Position numbers and translations under genes: made by a program. The notes under the pieces are model-generated. The model did no database searches. It was not told the DNA's origin and saw nothing but the letters and a program-made list of their open reading frames with translations. A stretch of DNA of 45,232 nucleotides, taken from NCBI GenBank assembly GCA_039934475.1, contig JBDTMC010000007.1:1-45232 (forward strand). The letters run 5' to 3'. Below, in pieces: positions 8,676 to 16,977 of the stretch; position 1 is the first letter of the stretch, and the number at the start of each line of letters is the position of its first letter. The DNA comes from JBDTMC01 sp039934475. GTDB taxonomy: Bacteria > Acidobacteriota > Terriglobia > Bryobacterales > Bryobacteraceae.

Positions 8676-10883
8676 TTAGTCCTTATTAACTGCCGGCTTG
8701 CTATTTAATTCCAACAGCATCTTCTGCGCCGGTCGATATCCCGGAGCGATCTCCAGCGCAAGCATCAACTGCTCCTGCGCCTGTTCACCACGATTCGCTT
8801 TCTTCAGCGCCTGCGCAAACCGGAAGTGGGCGCCCGCGGGATCCATAGGCTTCGACGCCAGCGCTACCTCATACTCAATCAGCGCGTCGTTCACATTGCC
8901 CAGTTCCATCCACAGATCGCCCAACTTCTTATGCAATTCCTCGTCTTGCACAGGGTAGATGTAGTTCAACCGCTGCAGCGTTTGTGCCGCCGCCTTCCGG
9001 TCCCCTGCTTCCTCTTCCAGCCCAGCGAGCTTCTTCAGCAAATCGGGAGATCGCCCGCCGGCGCGCGCATAGCGTTCGAACTCCGACATCGCGGTTTTCT
9101 TATCGCCCCGCTGCAACGCGAACTGCCCTAGAAACTCGTACACCGAATGTTCCTCTACATACTCCGGATAGATTTCCCGAACCGCGGCGCCTTCCTTCAG
9201 CACTTCCTCGGGCGTCTTTTGCTTCGCCGTGCTCACCAATTGATCGCGACGCTTCTGCCACTCATCGTACCCATCCACGGTCTTCTTCGTCTGCGCATTG
9301 ATCCAGGCGAGGAATAGCTCGTCAAACGCCTCGGCCTTCATTCCCAGGGCCGCTTCCAACACATCCGGAGTCTGCTTGCCCTCGCCAAAGCCGTGCATCA
9401 TATCCAGCAGCTTGTCATAACTCCACCGCTCGGCGATGAAGTCGCAAACCTTGCCCGCCTGGTAGTACGAAACCAGAATCTGGGCCGGATACGACGGTCT
9501 CACAAAACCGCGATCCAACTGGGCCACTGGCAGTAGCTTCTTTTTCTTCAGTGCATCGATGATCTCCGGTGACATGCGGTCTCCCCATTCCGGAGACACC
9601 GACGTCTCTTCATGCACCGCCATCCCTTCGGTAAACCAGCGCGGCACCCGGTGGTGCGTAGCCGTAAGGACATACACATGGCTGAGTTCATGCCACATCG
9701 TGCTTGCCCAATGGAACGACCCGGGCGGCCGGCCCGACGGGCTATCCATCGCCACCACCATGCCAAACGTCACGCCCAACAATCCCACGCCAGGCATTCC
9801 CACCGTGCGCACCGCGAAGTCCTCGTGGTCCGGATACACTTCCAATTGCACGGGAAGCGGCAACGTCATTTTGTATTTCTTGTCGTAGGTGGCAATCGCG
9901 CGATCCAATTCCGCCTGCATGTAGGGCCCAAGGACAGCCGCTTCTTTCTTGTGCAGCTTCAGAACCGTCCGCGGCTTGCGCAGAAAGACAAAGTTCTTAT
10001 AACTGTCCAACAGCCGCAGCGAGTTCACCGTTGCGGCGTTGCGATATCCGTTGGCGTAGCAAAGCTCCAGATTGCGGCGCGCCTCCTCATCCTGCCCGAG
10101 GCGCATCTGGTTCACACCCATCTCACTGCGCGCGTCCCACAACTCCGGGCTCAACTCCAGCGCCTTCTGGAAGAACGCGATCCCCTCCACGTAGCGACGG
10201 TTTAACACCAGGATGCGGGCCGCCAACGCGTATGCTTCGCCATACCGCGGATTCACTTTCAGTACTTTGTCGATCCAAGGCGTAGGTGCGCCCGGCGCAG
10301 GCGCGGCCATCAGGACCCAATCCACCGTGGCATGAACCGCCATCGCATCCAGCGCTTCATTCGAGATCGCGAGAGCCAAATCCGCTTGTTCGCCCGCCCT
10401 CTTCCAATCCCCGTCTTCCAGCGCCAGGCGCGCCAGCAACTCCCGCGCCTCCGTCAGCTTCGGATCTTCTTTAACAGCCTCCTCAGCCAGTTCCACTGCC
10501 TTCTTGTCAAACCCTTCCGAAGCCACCAAGGCCACACCCAGCAGGGCCGGCGCGTACTTCTTGTTCTTCTCTAATACCTCATTGAAGAGTTGCAGTGCAT
10601 CCTCGCGATTGTACCGCTCGAGGTAAAACCGTCCCCACCGCACCTTGAGTACTTGATTCCCAGGTTGGGCCGCGGCGGCACGCTTAAATTGCTCGTTCGC
10701 TTCGGGGAACCGACCTTGCCCCCACAATCCCTCTGCCCGCAAGTAGGCATCGCCCGAACCGGCCAATCCGGCCCAGCACGTCCGCGCTTCGTTGGCCTGC
10801 CCATGCCGACGCAGCGTTTGGCAGCGTTCCACTGTCTGCGCCGCCAGCGGCAATGCCACCAACAGGATGAGGAACCGCGTCAC
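8676..10883 (-). CDS. secreted TPR protein with gluzincin-type metalloprotease domain
   Basis: A 735-residue protein with a Sec-type signal peptide (MTRFLILLVALPLAAQ). Residues 25-300 form TPR repeats (for example YVEGIAFFQKALELSPELWD). A peptidase-MA-like domain follows: the zinc motif is HELSH at 398-402, and the likely third ligand is Glu419 in PRWFTEGMAVHEE, so an active metallopeptidase is plausible. The C-terminal 150 residues return to TPRs. It probably sits in the periplasm or is lipid-independent and secreted; the substrate is unknown. The start overlaps the stop of the C13-like gene upstream (ATGA at 10880-10883), and the MoxR gene follows four bases after its stop, so it belongs to the same operon. 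Confidence 0.85.
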   Translation of the reverse strand: MTRFLILLVALPLAAQTVERCQTLRRHGQANEARTCWAGLAGSGDAYLRAEGLWGQGRFPEANEQFKRAAAAQPGNQVLKVRWGRFYLERYNREDALQLFNEVLEKNKKYAPALLGVALVASEGFDKKAVELAEEAVKEDPKLTEARELLARLALEDGDWKRAGEQADLALAISNEALDAMAVHATVDWVLMAAPAPGAPTPWIDKVLKVNPRYGEAYALAARILVLNRRYVEGIAFFQKALELSPELWDARSEMGVNQMRLGQDEEARRNLELCYANGYRNAATVNSLRLLDSYKNFVFLRKPRTVLKLHKKEAAVLGPYMQAELDRAIATYDKKYKMTLPLPVQLEVYPDHEDFAVRTVGMPGVGLLGVTFGMVVAMDSPSGRPPGSFHWASTMWHELSHVYVLTATHHRVPRWFTEGMAVHEETSVSPEWGDRMSPEIIDALKKKKLLPVAQLDRGFVRPSYPAQILVSYYQAGKVCDFIAERWSYDKLLDMMHGFGEGKQTPDVLEAALGMKAEAFDELFLAWINAQTKKTVDGYDEWQKRRDQLVSTAKQKTPEEVLKEGAAVREIYPEYVEEHSVYEFLGQFALQRGDKKTAMSEFERYARAGGRSPDLLKKLAGLEEEAGDRKAAAQTLQRLNYIYPVQDEELHKKLGDLWMELGNVNDALIEYEVALASKPMDPAGAHFRFAQALKKANRGEQAQEQLMLALEIAPGYRPAQKMLLELNSKPAVNKD

Positions 10884-11800
10884 TTCTCTAACTCCTCTTG
10901 CGTCTGTGCCAGTTCCAGCAACAGAGCCGTGAGCTTCTTCCTATATTCCTCGGTAGGCATCGCGGCCTTCTGATACTTCAAGCTGTCGATGTCCCGTTCC
11001 AACTGCTCTTTCTTCGTGAGCAGTTTCTGCTTCTCGGGTGTTTTCACCGACGCCTGCAAACTCCCCAAGCGCACAATGGCAATCTGCGCCGCTAGCAAAC
11101 CCTGCCCGTTCTCCGGCGATGGAGCTCTCACCGCCTCGCCCTTTCCGGAATCTTCCAGCATGGCGTGCTCCGTGGCCAATCGTTTCTGCGATTCGTAAAA
11201 GCGCGTGGTGCGTCCGTCCGCGTACCGGAATGCTTCCAGTGCGGAAATCGACTCGTTCTTGTCGCCATCCGCGCCTGCGTCTCGAAGCGCCTCTACCCAA
11301 TAACGGGCGAAGATCGTTGCATTCTTCTCCGTGCCAGTCCGCGTCGCGGTAATCACCACGCGGCCCGCTTTCTCCAACGCCGCCAGTGACGCCCCGCTCG
11401 CGCTGGTAGTGTTCACCACCACTTGGCGCTTCGACGCGATCCCGTCCAACATCGCGGCCAACTCGCTTGCTGAAACATCGGGACCCGGTACGGCAAACTT
11501 ATAGTCCGCGCCGTCGAAGCTGCCGTGGCCGATCATCGTCACAACCACGCTGTCATCCGCCTTCGCCTCTTTGGCGAAGTCCGACAGGGTGGCCCGTATC
11601 TTTGCCTTGGTCGCCTCCGCGCCCTGTAAAGTCACCACATGAACATCGGCGCCCTGGCGGTAGATCTTATCCAAGTCTTTCGCCGCCGTCGAAAACCTCT
11701 GCTCGAATTCCGCTTCGCCGCCCAGCCCCGCGATTGTCAGGTAGAAACTGGCGCCCGGCAAGGCGCTGACTCCAGCCAACAATAAAATTAGGGGTCTCAT
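10880..11800 (-). CDS. caspase/C13-fold protein lacking the catalytic cysteine
   Basis: A 306-residue protein starting at ATG 11800, which overlaps the upstream stop (ATGA) and gives a clean signal peptide (MRPLILLLAGVSALPGAS). A longer start at 11830 would run into the upstream gene. The fold resembles peptidase C13 (legumain-like, caspase clan): the strand VVVTMIGHGSFDG carries the catalytic His equivalent (His92), and QVVVNTTSASGAS aligns with the Cys-containing strand of legumains. The cysteine position appears to be Ser133, so cysteine protease activity is unlikely. The C-terminal 90 residues are charged and helical, probably coiled coil. Function unknown; a binding pseudoenzyme in the envelope is my inference. 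Confidence 0.7.
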   Translation of the reverse strand: MRPLILLLAGVSALPGASFYLTIAGLGGEAEFEQRFSTAAKDLDKIYRQGADVHVVTLQGAEATKAKIRATLSDFAKEAKADDSVVVTMIGHGSFDGADYKFAVPGPDVSASELAAMLDGIASKRQVVVNTTSASGASLAALEKAGRVVITATRTGTEKNATIFARYWVEALRDAGADGDKNESISALEAFRYADGRTTRFYESQKRLATEHAMLEDSGKGEAVRAPSPENGQGLLAAQIAIVRLGSLQASVKTPEKQKLLTKKEQLERDIDSLKYQKAAMPTEEYRKKLTALLLELAQTQEELEK

Positions 11801-14052
11801 ACTGCACCCCATTTTCGCCGCAACAGCCACTCAGAGCTGCGCAGCAACAAAGCGAGCAGGAAGAACGCCGGAGCATCCCACAAATCCTTAGTCTCCCGCA
11901 CCGTGATTCCCGCCTCGGAATACGATACTTCCTCGCTCATCTTCTTCACATCCGCCGGCTTCCAGTATTTGCCGCCGGTTTCCGATGCCAGCTTCTCGAG
12001 CAGGTCGCGGTTCTGCTCGGCATGGAAGTTCTCTGCCACGCCGTCCTCACGCCGTAGTGTAAGCACATCGTGACCGAGGTCTTCCTCACCGCGCTTCGCT
12101 ACAAACTCCACCAGGTACGAGCCCGTCTTATCCGCCGTCCATTCACCCAGGTACACCCCCGAATTCAGTGGATCTGGCTTCAATTCCACCGAAGCTGCCA
12201 CTCCTCCGGGACCCACAATCCGAGCCTCGACCCGCGCATCGGTCACCGGGTTGTACTTCTTATCACGCACCTCAGCGCGCAGCGGCACACGCGTTTCATC
12301 CGCCAGAACCTGCTTTGGGGTAGACGACACCATCCGCCCCGGCGTTTCGTTCGCCAGCCATCGCAGCAACTGTTGCCAGAAGATCTCGTGGGTTTTGTCG
12401 CTCACATCCTGCTGCATCTGCCAGCGCCAGCTGCCGCCCGTGGCAAACACGGCCGCTCGCCCACGCCCATAATTCTGTGTCACCAGCAGCGGTAAGTGTC
12501 GCGTGCCTACCAGTGCCTCCATCAGCACCACAGCGCCAGGCTTCGCCGTCCCCGCGTCCTGATAGTTCGCCAACTTCGGCATCTTCGTCCAGCGCTCCAT
12601 GTTCTTCGCCGGATCCTCCAAAAGGCGGCATAGCAGGCTATCCCGGCCCGGGCCCGTTAACACCACGGGAACCTGATCCCGCTGAAACGTCGACTTCGAC
12701 TGCGGCAGCACCACAGGCAACACATCCGCTACCGGCGTCTTCGCGTACGAACCGTCACCCAGCGCAAACCGTCCACCCAAAGCGAGTAGCCCGCCACCGC
12801 GGCGATCCACAAAATCACGCACCAGTTCCTGTTGCGAAGGAGTCAGGTACCCGGCTTCCACCGAGCCCAGGATGATGGCGTCATATTGAAACAGATCCTC
12901 AGCGGTAGCCGGAAACCCTTGCTCCAGTTCCTTAGGATTCCCAATTCCCTGCCGGTAGATCTTATTTTGAGTGGTCCGCACCATGCTGACCATCTCGAGA
13001 GTGCGATCTTCCTCGGCCGCCCGCCGGATGAACTTGAACTCCCAGCGCGGCTCACCTTCCACATAAAGGATGCGCGGCTTCCTCGGCTCCACATTCACCA
13101 GCCGCGTGACGGCGTTATTGGCTCCGTTTTCCTCTCCCTCCAGAGGATCCACCGAAACCTGCAATACCCGCGCCCCCGCCAGTCCCGCGGGAAACACAAT
13201 CGCCTCAGTCTGCTGGCCATCGCCCTTTAACTGAACCGGCCGGGACGCCAGCACTTTGCCGCCATCTTTCACTGTCAGGCGCGCCTGCTTGCCGCTGTAG
13301 CCGTTCTGACGCAGCGTCACTTGGGCACTCAACCGCGAATCCGCCAGCGCCCGGGCGGGCAGCACCACATCGGTGACTTCGATATCGCGGTCGAACTTTT
13401 CCCGGCCAAAGCCGACGGTATGAACGGGGATCCGCCGCCGCTTGATCTCCGAAATCGTCTCCAGATCGATGCCGCCGGCGTTCTCCGCGCCGTCGGACAG
13501 CAGAACCACCGCGCCAATCGGCAGACTTGCCGCCTCCGCCATTACTTGCTTCAAACCGTCTCCGAGGCGCGTCGCGGGCGCATTCGCCGTCAGGGTGTCG
13601 ATCTTCTCTACCCGCTGCAGTGAGTCGCCCACCCGATATAAACGAACCTGGAACTTCTCCTGAAGGCCTTTCAACAGCCCGCCATCCAGGACCCGCAACG
13701 CCTGGGCGCTCCGCGTCGCATCCCCTTCGCGGATAGCCATGCTCTTGGAATCATCCAAAATCACGGCCACTACGTTCTGCTGTGATTTCAAGGAGGCAAT
13801 GCTGATGGCGGGTTGCCACAATAACAGCAAGAGGAGCGCAGCCAAGGCCGACTGCAGACCCCAAATCGCCACCGAACGCCATCCACGAAACACGGGCAAC
13901 ACCGAAGTACGACGTTTGTAGATAATCCATCCGAAGAGTCCGGCCGAGCCAACCGCCAGAACTGCCAAGACCCACACCGGCCACTGCCCAAGCAACACAA
14001 AGGTGCCTTTGGTGAACACACTTGCCGGATACTTAAATAAGAACTCAAACAT
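11797..14052 (-). CDS. large vWA / GATase-like membrane protein
   Basis: A 751-residue protein. Two N-terminal helices (about 25-45 and 60-80) precede a vWA domain with the metal-site motif DDSKSM near residue 100. Residues 330-550 contain a class I glutamine amidotransferase-like Rossmann domain (RILYVEGEPRWEFKFIRRA, then GGRFALGDGSY) as seen in many large vWA membrane proteins; I see no catalytic triad. A C-terminal helix (about 727-742) lies before the end. It should be anchored in the inner membrane with most of the chain exposed to the periplasm. It is the second gene of the operon, 29 bases after the DUF4159 gene, and its stop overlaps the C13-like start. Confidence 0.85.
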   Translation of the reverse strand: MFEFLFKYPASVFTKGTFVLLGQWPVWVLAVLAVGSAGLFGWIIYKRRTSVLPVFRGWRSVAIWGLQSALAALLLLLLWQPAISIASLKSQQNVVAVILDDSKSMAIREGDATRSAQALRVLDGGLLKGLQEKFQVRLYRVGDSLQRVEKIDTLTANAPATRLGDGLKQVMAEAASLPIGAVVLLSDGAENAGGIDLETISEIKRRRIPVHTVGFGREKFDRDIEVTDVVLPARALADSRLSAQVTLRQNGYSGKQARLTVKDGGKVLASRPVQLKGDGQQTEAIVFPAGLAGARVLQVSVDPLEGEENGANNAVTRLVNVEPRKPRILYVEGEPRWEFKFIRRAAEEDRTLEMVSMVRTTQNKIYRQGIGNPKELEQGFPATAEDLFQYDAIILGSVEAGYLTPSQQELVRDFVDRRGGGLLALGGRFALGDGSYAKTPVADVLPVVLPQSKSTFQRDQVPVVLTGPGRDSLLCRLLEDPAKNMERWTKMPKLANYQDAGTAKPGAVVLMEALVGTRHLPLLVTQNYGRGRAAVFATGGSWRWQMQQDVSDKTHEIFWQQLLRWLANETPGRMVSSTPKQVLADETRVPLRAEVRDKKYNPVTDARVEARIVGPGGVAASVELKPDPLNSGVYLGEWTADKTGSYLVEFVAKRGEEDLGHDVLTLRREDGVAENFHAEQNRDLLEKLASETGGKYWKPADVKKMSEEVSYSEAGITVRETKDLWDAPAFFLLALLLRSSEWLLRRKWGAV

Positions 14053-14081
14053 TCAGCATTTACCTAAATGATTTCCATGAG

Positions 14082-14957
14082 CTAATGCGTCATCGAGTAG
14101 ATGATGTAATTGATGCCGACGCGGTACGCCAGCGACGAAAATTTCTCCGGATAGCGAGGGTGATCAGCATGTTCCCATGCGTCTCCTAGATCCATGTTGT
14201 GACAAATGGCGACCATCAACCGACCCTTATCGTCATAGATCCCTTTCCACTCCGGATCCACGCCGTCATACTCGTAAATCCTACCCGTGTAGAAATACTG
14301 AATTCCAGGGACTTGAAACCGTTCATCTAAATCGTACAGGACATGAAACGCCGGGTCTTTGTCTGGAATGTCAACGATCGGACGGTCGGGAAACACTTTT
14401 TTGATACCGGCGATAAAGACCTGCCACTCGTGGGTCCCGTGGAAGTCGTCCACCATCAGAAATCCGCCTCGCTGCAGGAAGTCCCTCAGCTTCTTCGCAT
14501 CGTCGTCGTCCAGATACCAGTGCCCCACCTCCACTGCGTACAGCCACGGCCAGTCGAAGATCTGATCGCCTTCGAAGTCGACTACCTCTTCAACGCTACG
14601 CGTATGGATGCGCGTCAGGCGGCGCACACCCTGCAGGAATTGGCGGTCTGCTTTGGGATAATCGATGGTCCAATTGCCTCGGCGGTACCCTGCGGTAGGC
14701 GCGTCTTTGTAGCGCAGGCGGGCGAAGGAGAACTCAGTTTTTTCCCCGGCATCGGCAGGCATTGGTGCCGGGTCGTCTTCTTCGTCGAAGCTCCGCATCC
14801 GGCGTTGGAAGGCGAAGAGCGCGCTCCAGATAGCCAGTCCCACCACCACGGAAGCTATGACGTTGCGGAAGCGCATGGGTACTACATGCCCCCTAAAAGT
14901 CCCAAGAATAGCATAGGCAATTGCGGTGCCCGCCCACACCAGGCCCACCCACTCCAT
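14082..14957 (-). CDS. DUF4159 domain protein
   Basis: A 291-residue protein and probably the first gene of the MoxR/vWA operon. I choose ATG 14957 because GAGG lies six bases before it; a GTG at 14990 is open but has no such site. Two hydrophobic helices near the N-terminus are followed by DUF4159 from about residue 75: FSFARLRYKD, then NWTIDYPKADRQFLQGVRRL, LRDFLQRGGFLMVDDFHG and a C-terminal FSSLAYRVGINYIIYSMTH. DUF4159 is a GATase-like fold found beside BatA and MoxR genes in Acidobacteriota and Planctomycetes; no enzymatic role is established. It is transcribed divergently from the small Cys protein at 15029. Confidence 0.85.
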   Translation of the reverse strand: MEWVGLVWAGTAIAYAILGTFRGHVVPMRFRNVIASVVVGLAIWSALFAFQRRMRSFDEEDDPAPMPADAGEKTEFSFARLRYKDAPTAGYRRGNWTIDYPKADRQFLQGVRRLTRIHTRSVEEVVDFEGDQIFDWPWLYAVEVGHWYLDDDDAKKLRDFLQRGGFLMVDDFHGTHEWQVFIAGIKKVFPDRPIVDIPDKDPAFHVLYDLDERFQVPGIQYFYTGRIYEYDGVDPEWKGIYDDKGRLMVAICHNMDLGDAWEHADHPRYPEKFSSLAYRVGINYIIYSMTH

Positions 14958-15028
14958 CGACGTCCTCAACAAAGAGAAGTCCCGCCGCACGAAAAAGTTA
15001 CTGTCTCAGTTCCGTTTACAATAACCCC

Positions 15029-15259
15029 ATGTTCTGTTGCGACGAATTGGGCCGCCTCGCCGACTCCGGCCACGTGGTGTTCTCACCCATCCACCGCCTC
15101 ACCAACGGTCGGATTCTGAACGAAATCGACACCGAGTACTTCCTCGTCTTCGGCGAAGAACGGCCTTCTTATGCCGGTGTAAACTACTGTCCCTTCTGTG
15201 GCCGCGTCCTTTCCCGTGGCCTCTGGAACCAGGAAAAGAAGAAGACCGGACCGTCCTAA
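15029..15259 (+). CDS. small Cys-containing protein, possible zinc ribbon
   Basis: A 76-residue protein from ATG 15029. It has paired cysteines at both ends: MFCCDEL at the N-terminus and NYCPFCGRVL at about residues 52-61. The second is a standard zinc-knuckle shape, so metal binding is plausible. The open frame runs further upstream, but there it overlaps the DUF4159 promoter region antisense. A TACAAT hexamer at 15017-15022 lies six bases before the ATG, suggesting a nearly leaderless transcript. I do not recognise the family and assign no function. Confidence 0.6.
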   Translation: MFCCDELGRLADSGHVVFSPIHRLTNGRILNEIDTEYFLVFGEERPSYAGVNYCPFCGRVLSRGLWNQEKKKTGPS

Positions 15260-15309
15260 AGACCTTTTTTGCTTTCAGTTGCACCCGTTTGGGGTCCGAT
15301 ACCGTCTGT

Positions 15310-15315
15310 TATACT
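15310..15315 (+). promoter_or_regulatory. candidate -10 box upstream of the S41-like gene
   Basis: TATACT at 15310-15315, 29 bases before the start at 15345. No convincing -35 box is seen at 16-18 bases upstream (GTTTGG/TTTGGG only). A GAAGG at 15331-15335 is a suitable ribosome binding site for the gene. Confidence 0.3.
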
Positions 15316-15344
15316 GAGGGTACGGGTCCCGAAGGCTTCCACCT

Positions 15345-16655
15345 ATGAACAGCCGCTTTAAGTTTGTCGTGGTCACGTCGTCCACGTGCTTGGTCGTCCT
15401 GCTTTTGCTGGGCGCCGTGATGGCCAAGAGTTCGCCTGCCGGCGAGCCCTATCGCCACCTGCAGGTCTTCAGCGAGGTCATCTCGCGGATTAAAGCCGAT
15501 TACGTCGAAGAACCAGACATGAAAAATGTCACTCTTGGCGCCGTCAACGGCTTGTTGGAATCCCTCGATCCTTACGCTTCCTACCTCAACCCGGAGCAGT
15601 ACAAGCAGTACCAGAAGAAGGACCAGAACAAGGGTAGCGTCGGCCTGTTGCTGTCGCGCCGCTTTGGCTATGTAGGCGTGATCGATTCCATCCAGGGATC
15701 GCCGGCGGACAAGGCCGGTCTCGGTACGGGCGACATGCTTGAAACCATCGGTGGAGTTTCCACCCGAGACATGCCCTTGGCCTATGCCCAACTGCTGTTG
15801 CAGGGGGAACCCGGCACCACCGTCGAACTCACGGTCCTCCGCGTGAAGAAGCCCGAACCGCAGCCCATCAAACTCACCCGCACTGTGCTCAAATTCCAAG
15901 CGGTGACCGCGAAGATGGTGGAGAATGGCATCGGTATTGTCAAAGCAGAAAGTCTCGAAGCCGGTAAAACCAAGGAAATCGCCGACGCCGTCAATGGTCT
16001 CAAAAAGCAAGGCCTCAAGAAGTTGGTTCTCGACCTTCGCCACAACGCCTTCGGCACCGCCGAAGAAGGCATCAAGCTGGCCGACCTCTTCATGGATTCG
16101 GGCGTCATCACCTATGCCGAAGGCCAGACCGTCGCCAAGCAGGTCTCCGAAGCCCGCGCTGAAGACACGATTTACAAGGACAAGCTGGTGGTGATCACCA
16201 ATCGCGGTACCGGCGAAGGCGCTGAAATCGCAGCCGCCGCACTGCAGGATGCCAAGCGCGCCGAAGTCGTAGGCGAACGGACCTACGGAGACGCTGCCAT
16301 CCGCAAAGCCGTCAGCACGGAAGACGGTGGCGCTCTGATCATCTCCGTCGCGAAGTATTACTCGCCTTCCGGCAAAGCACTTCAGGATGTCGCCGTGACG
16401 CCCAACCAGCCGGTCGTCGAACAGGAACAACCCACCGACGTGGAGGATGACGAGGAGGGGCAACCGGCCCCGGCCCCGGCGCCTGCCACGACGCCCGAAC
16501 CCAAGAAGACTCCGGGCGAAGATCTACTTCTCCGCCGCGCCATCGACGTCTTGAATGGCACGGTTTCCCAGGTAGCAAATACCAAGGGTGCCCCGGCATT
16601 GGCCCCTCCCGGCCAGCCCATGGCGCCCCTGAATATTCCACAGAAGCAACAGTAA
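15345..16655 (+). CDS. CtpA-like S41 protein without catalytic residues
   Basis: A 436-residue protein with the layout of C-terminal processing peptidases: N-terminal signal or anchor helix (about 7-26), a helical segment with DPYASYLNPEQY, a PDZ domain (about 98-165), then an S41 core. In active CtpA proteins the core carries N-x-G-(S/T)-A-Ser-A-S-E, with the general-base Lys 25 residues later in TYGK and a Gln four residues after that. Here these positions read NRGTGEGAE with Glu291, TYGD with Asp316, and Arg320. Spacing is exact, so the alignment is firm, and all three catalytic residues are replaced. The C-terminal tail is Pro/Ala-rich. It may bind peptide C-termini through its PDZ domain without cutting. 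Confidence 0.85.
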   Translation: MNSRFKFVVVTSSTCLVVLLLLGAVMAKSSPAGEPYRHLQVFSEVISRIKADYVEEPDMKNVTLGAVNGLLESLDPYASYLNPEQYKQYQKKDQNKGSVGLLLSRRFGYVGVIDSIQGSPADKAGLGTGDMLETIGGVSTRDMPLAYAQLLLQGEPGTTVELTVLRVKKPEPQPIKLTRTVLKFQAVTAKMVENGIGIVKAESLEAGKTKEIADAVNGLKKQGLKKLVLDLRHNAFGTAEEGIKLADLFMDSGVITYAEGQTVAKQVSEARAEDTIYKDKLVVITNRGTGEGAEIAAAALQDAKRAEVVGERTYGDAAIRKAVSTEDGGALIISVAKYYSPSGKALQDVAVTPNQPVVEQEQPTDVEDDEEGQPAPAPAPATTPEPKKTPGEDLLLRRAIDVLNGTVSQVANTKGAPALAPPGQPMAPLNIPQKQQ

Positions 16656-16659
16656 TTCA

Positions 16660-16977
16660 ATGCCACTTTACGAGTACAAATGCGAATCGTGCGGTAAGTT
16701 GTTGGAGGTCATTCAAAAGTTCAGCGACACTCCGTTGGCGACCCATGAGGAATGCGGCGGTTCTCTCAGACGCCTCATCTCCACACCCTCTTTGCAATTT
16801 AAGGGCAGCGGTTTCTACATCACCGACTACGGTAAGGGACATAACGGAAAGTCGTCGTCCTCATCGGGCCCCAGTTCTGAGTCAAAATCAGACTCGAAGT
16901 CGGAATCCAAACCGGCTTCCGCGCCCGCTACGAAAACCGAGACCAAGAGCACAACGTCGTCGGACTCCAAGTCTTAG
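16660..16977 (+). CDS. FmdB-type zinc ribbon protein
   Basis: A 105-residue protein. The first 60 residues match the FmdB/putative regulatory zinc ribbon: MPLYEYKCESCGKLLEVIQK, then RRLISTPSLQFKGSGFYITDYG. The first knuckle is C8-x-x-C11. The second, usually CPxCG, reads HEECG, so His29 and Cys32 would complete a Cys3His site. The C-terminal 45 residues are a Ser/Lys/Thr-rich disordered tail, common in this family. It starts five bases after the S41-like gene and is probably co-transcribed. The function of FmdB proteins is not settled; some are linked to regulation of formamide/amide genes. Confidence 0.85.
   Translation: MPLYEYKCESCGKLLEVIQKFSDTPLATHEECGGSLRRLISTPSLQFKGSGFYITDYGKGHNGKSSSSSGPSSESKSDSKSESKPASAPATKTETKSTTSSDSKS

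Noticed and set aside
15309..16463. 384-residue open frame antisense to the S41-like gene
   Set aside because: A product of GC-rich codon bias; its translation has no recognisable domain while the + strand encodes a clear PDZ-S41 protein.
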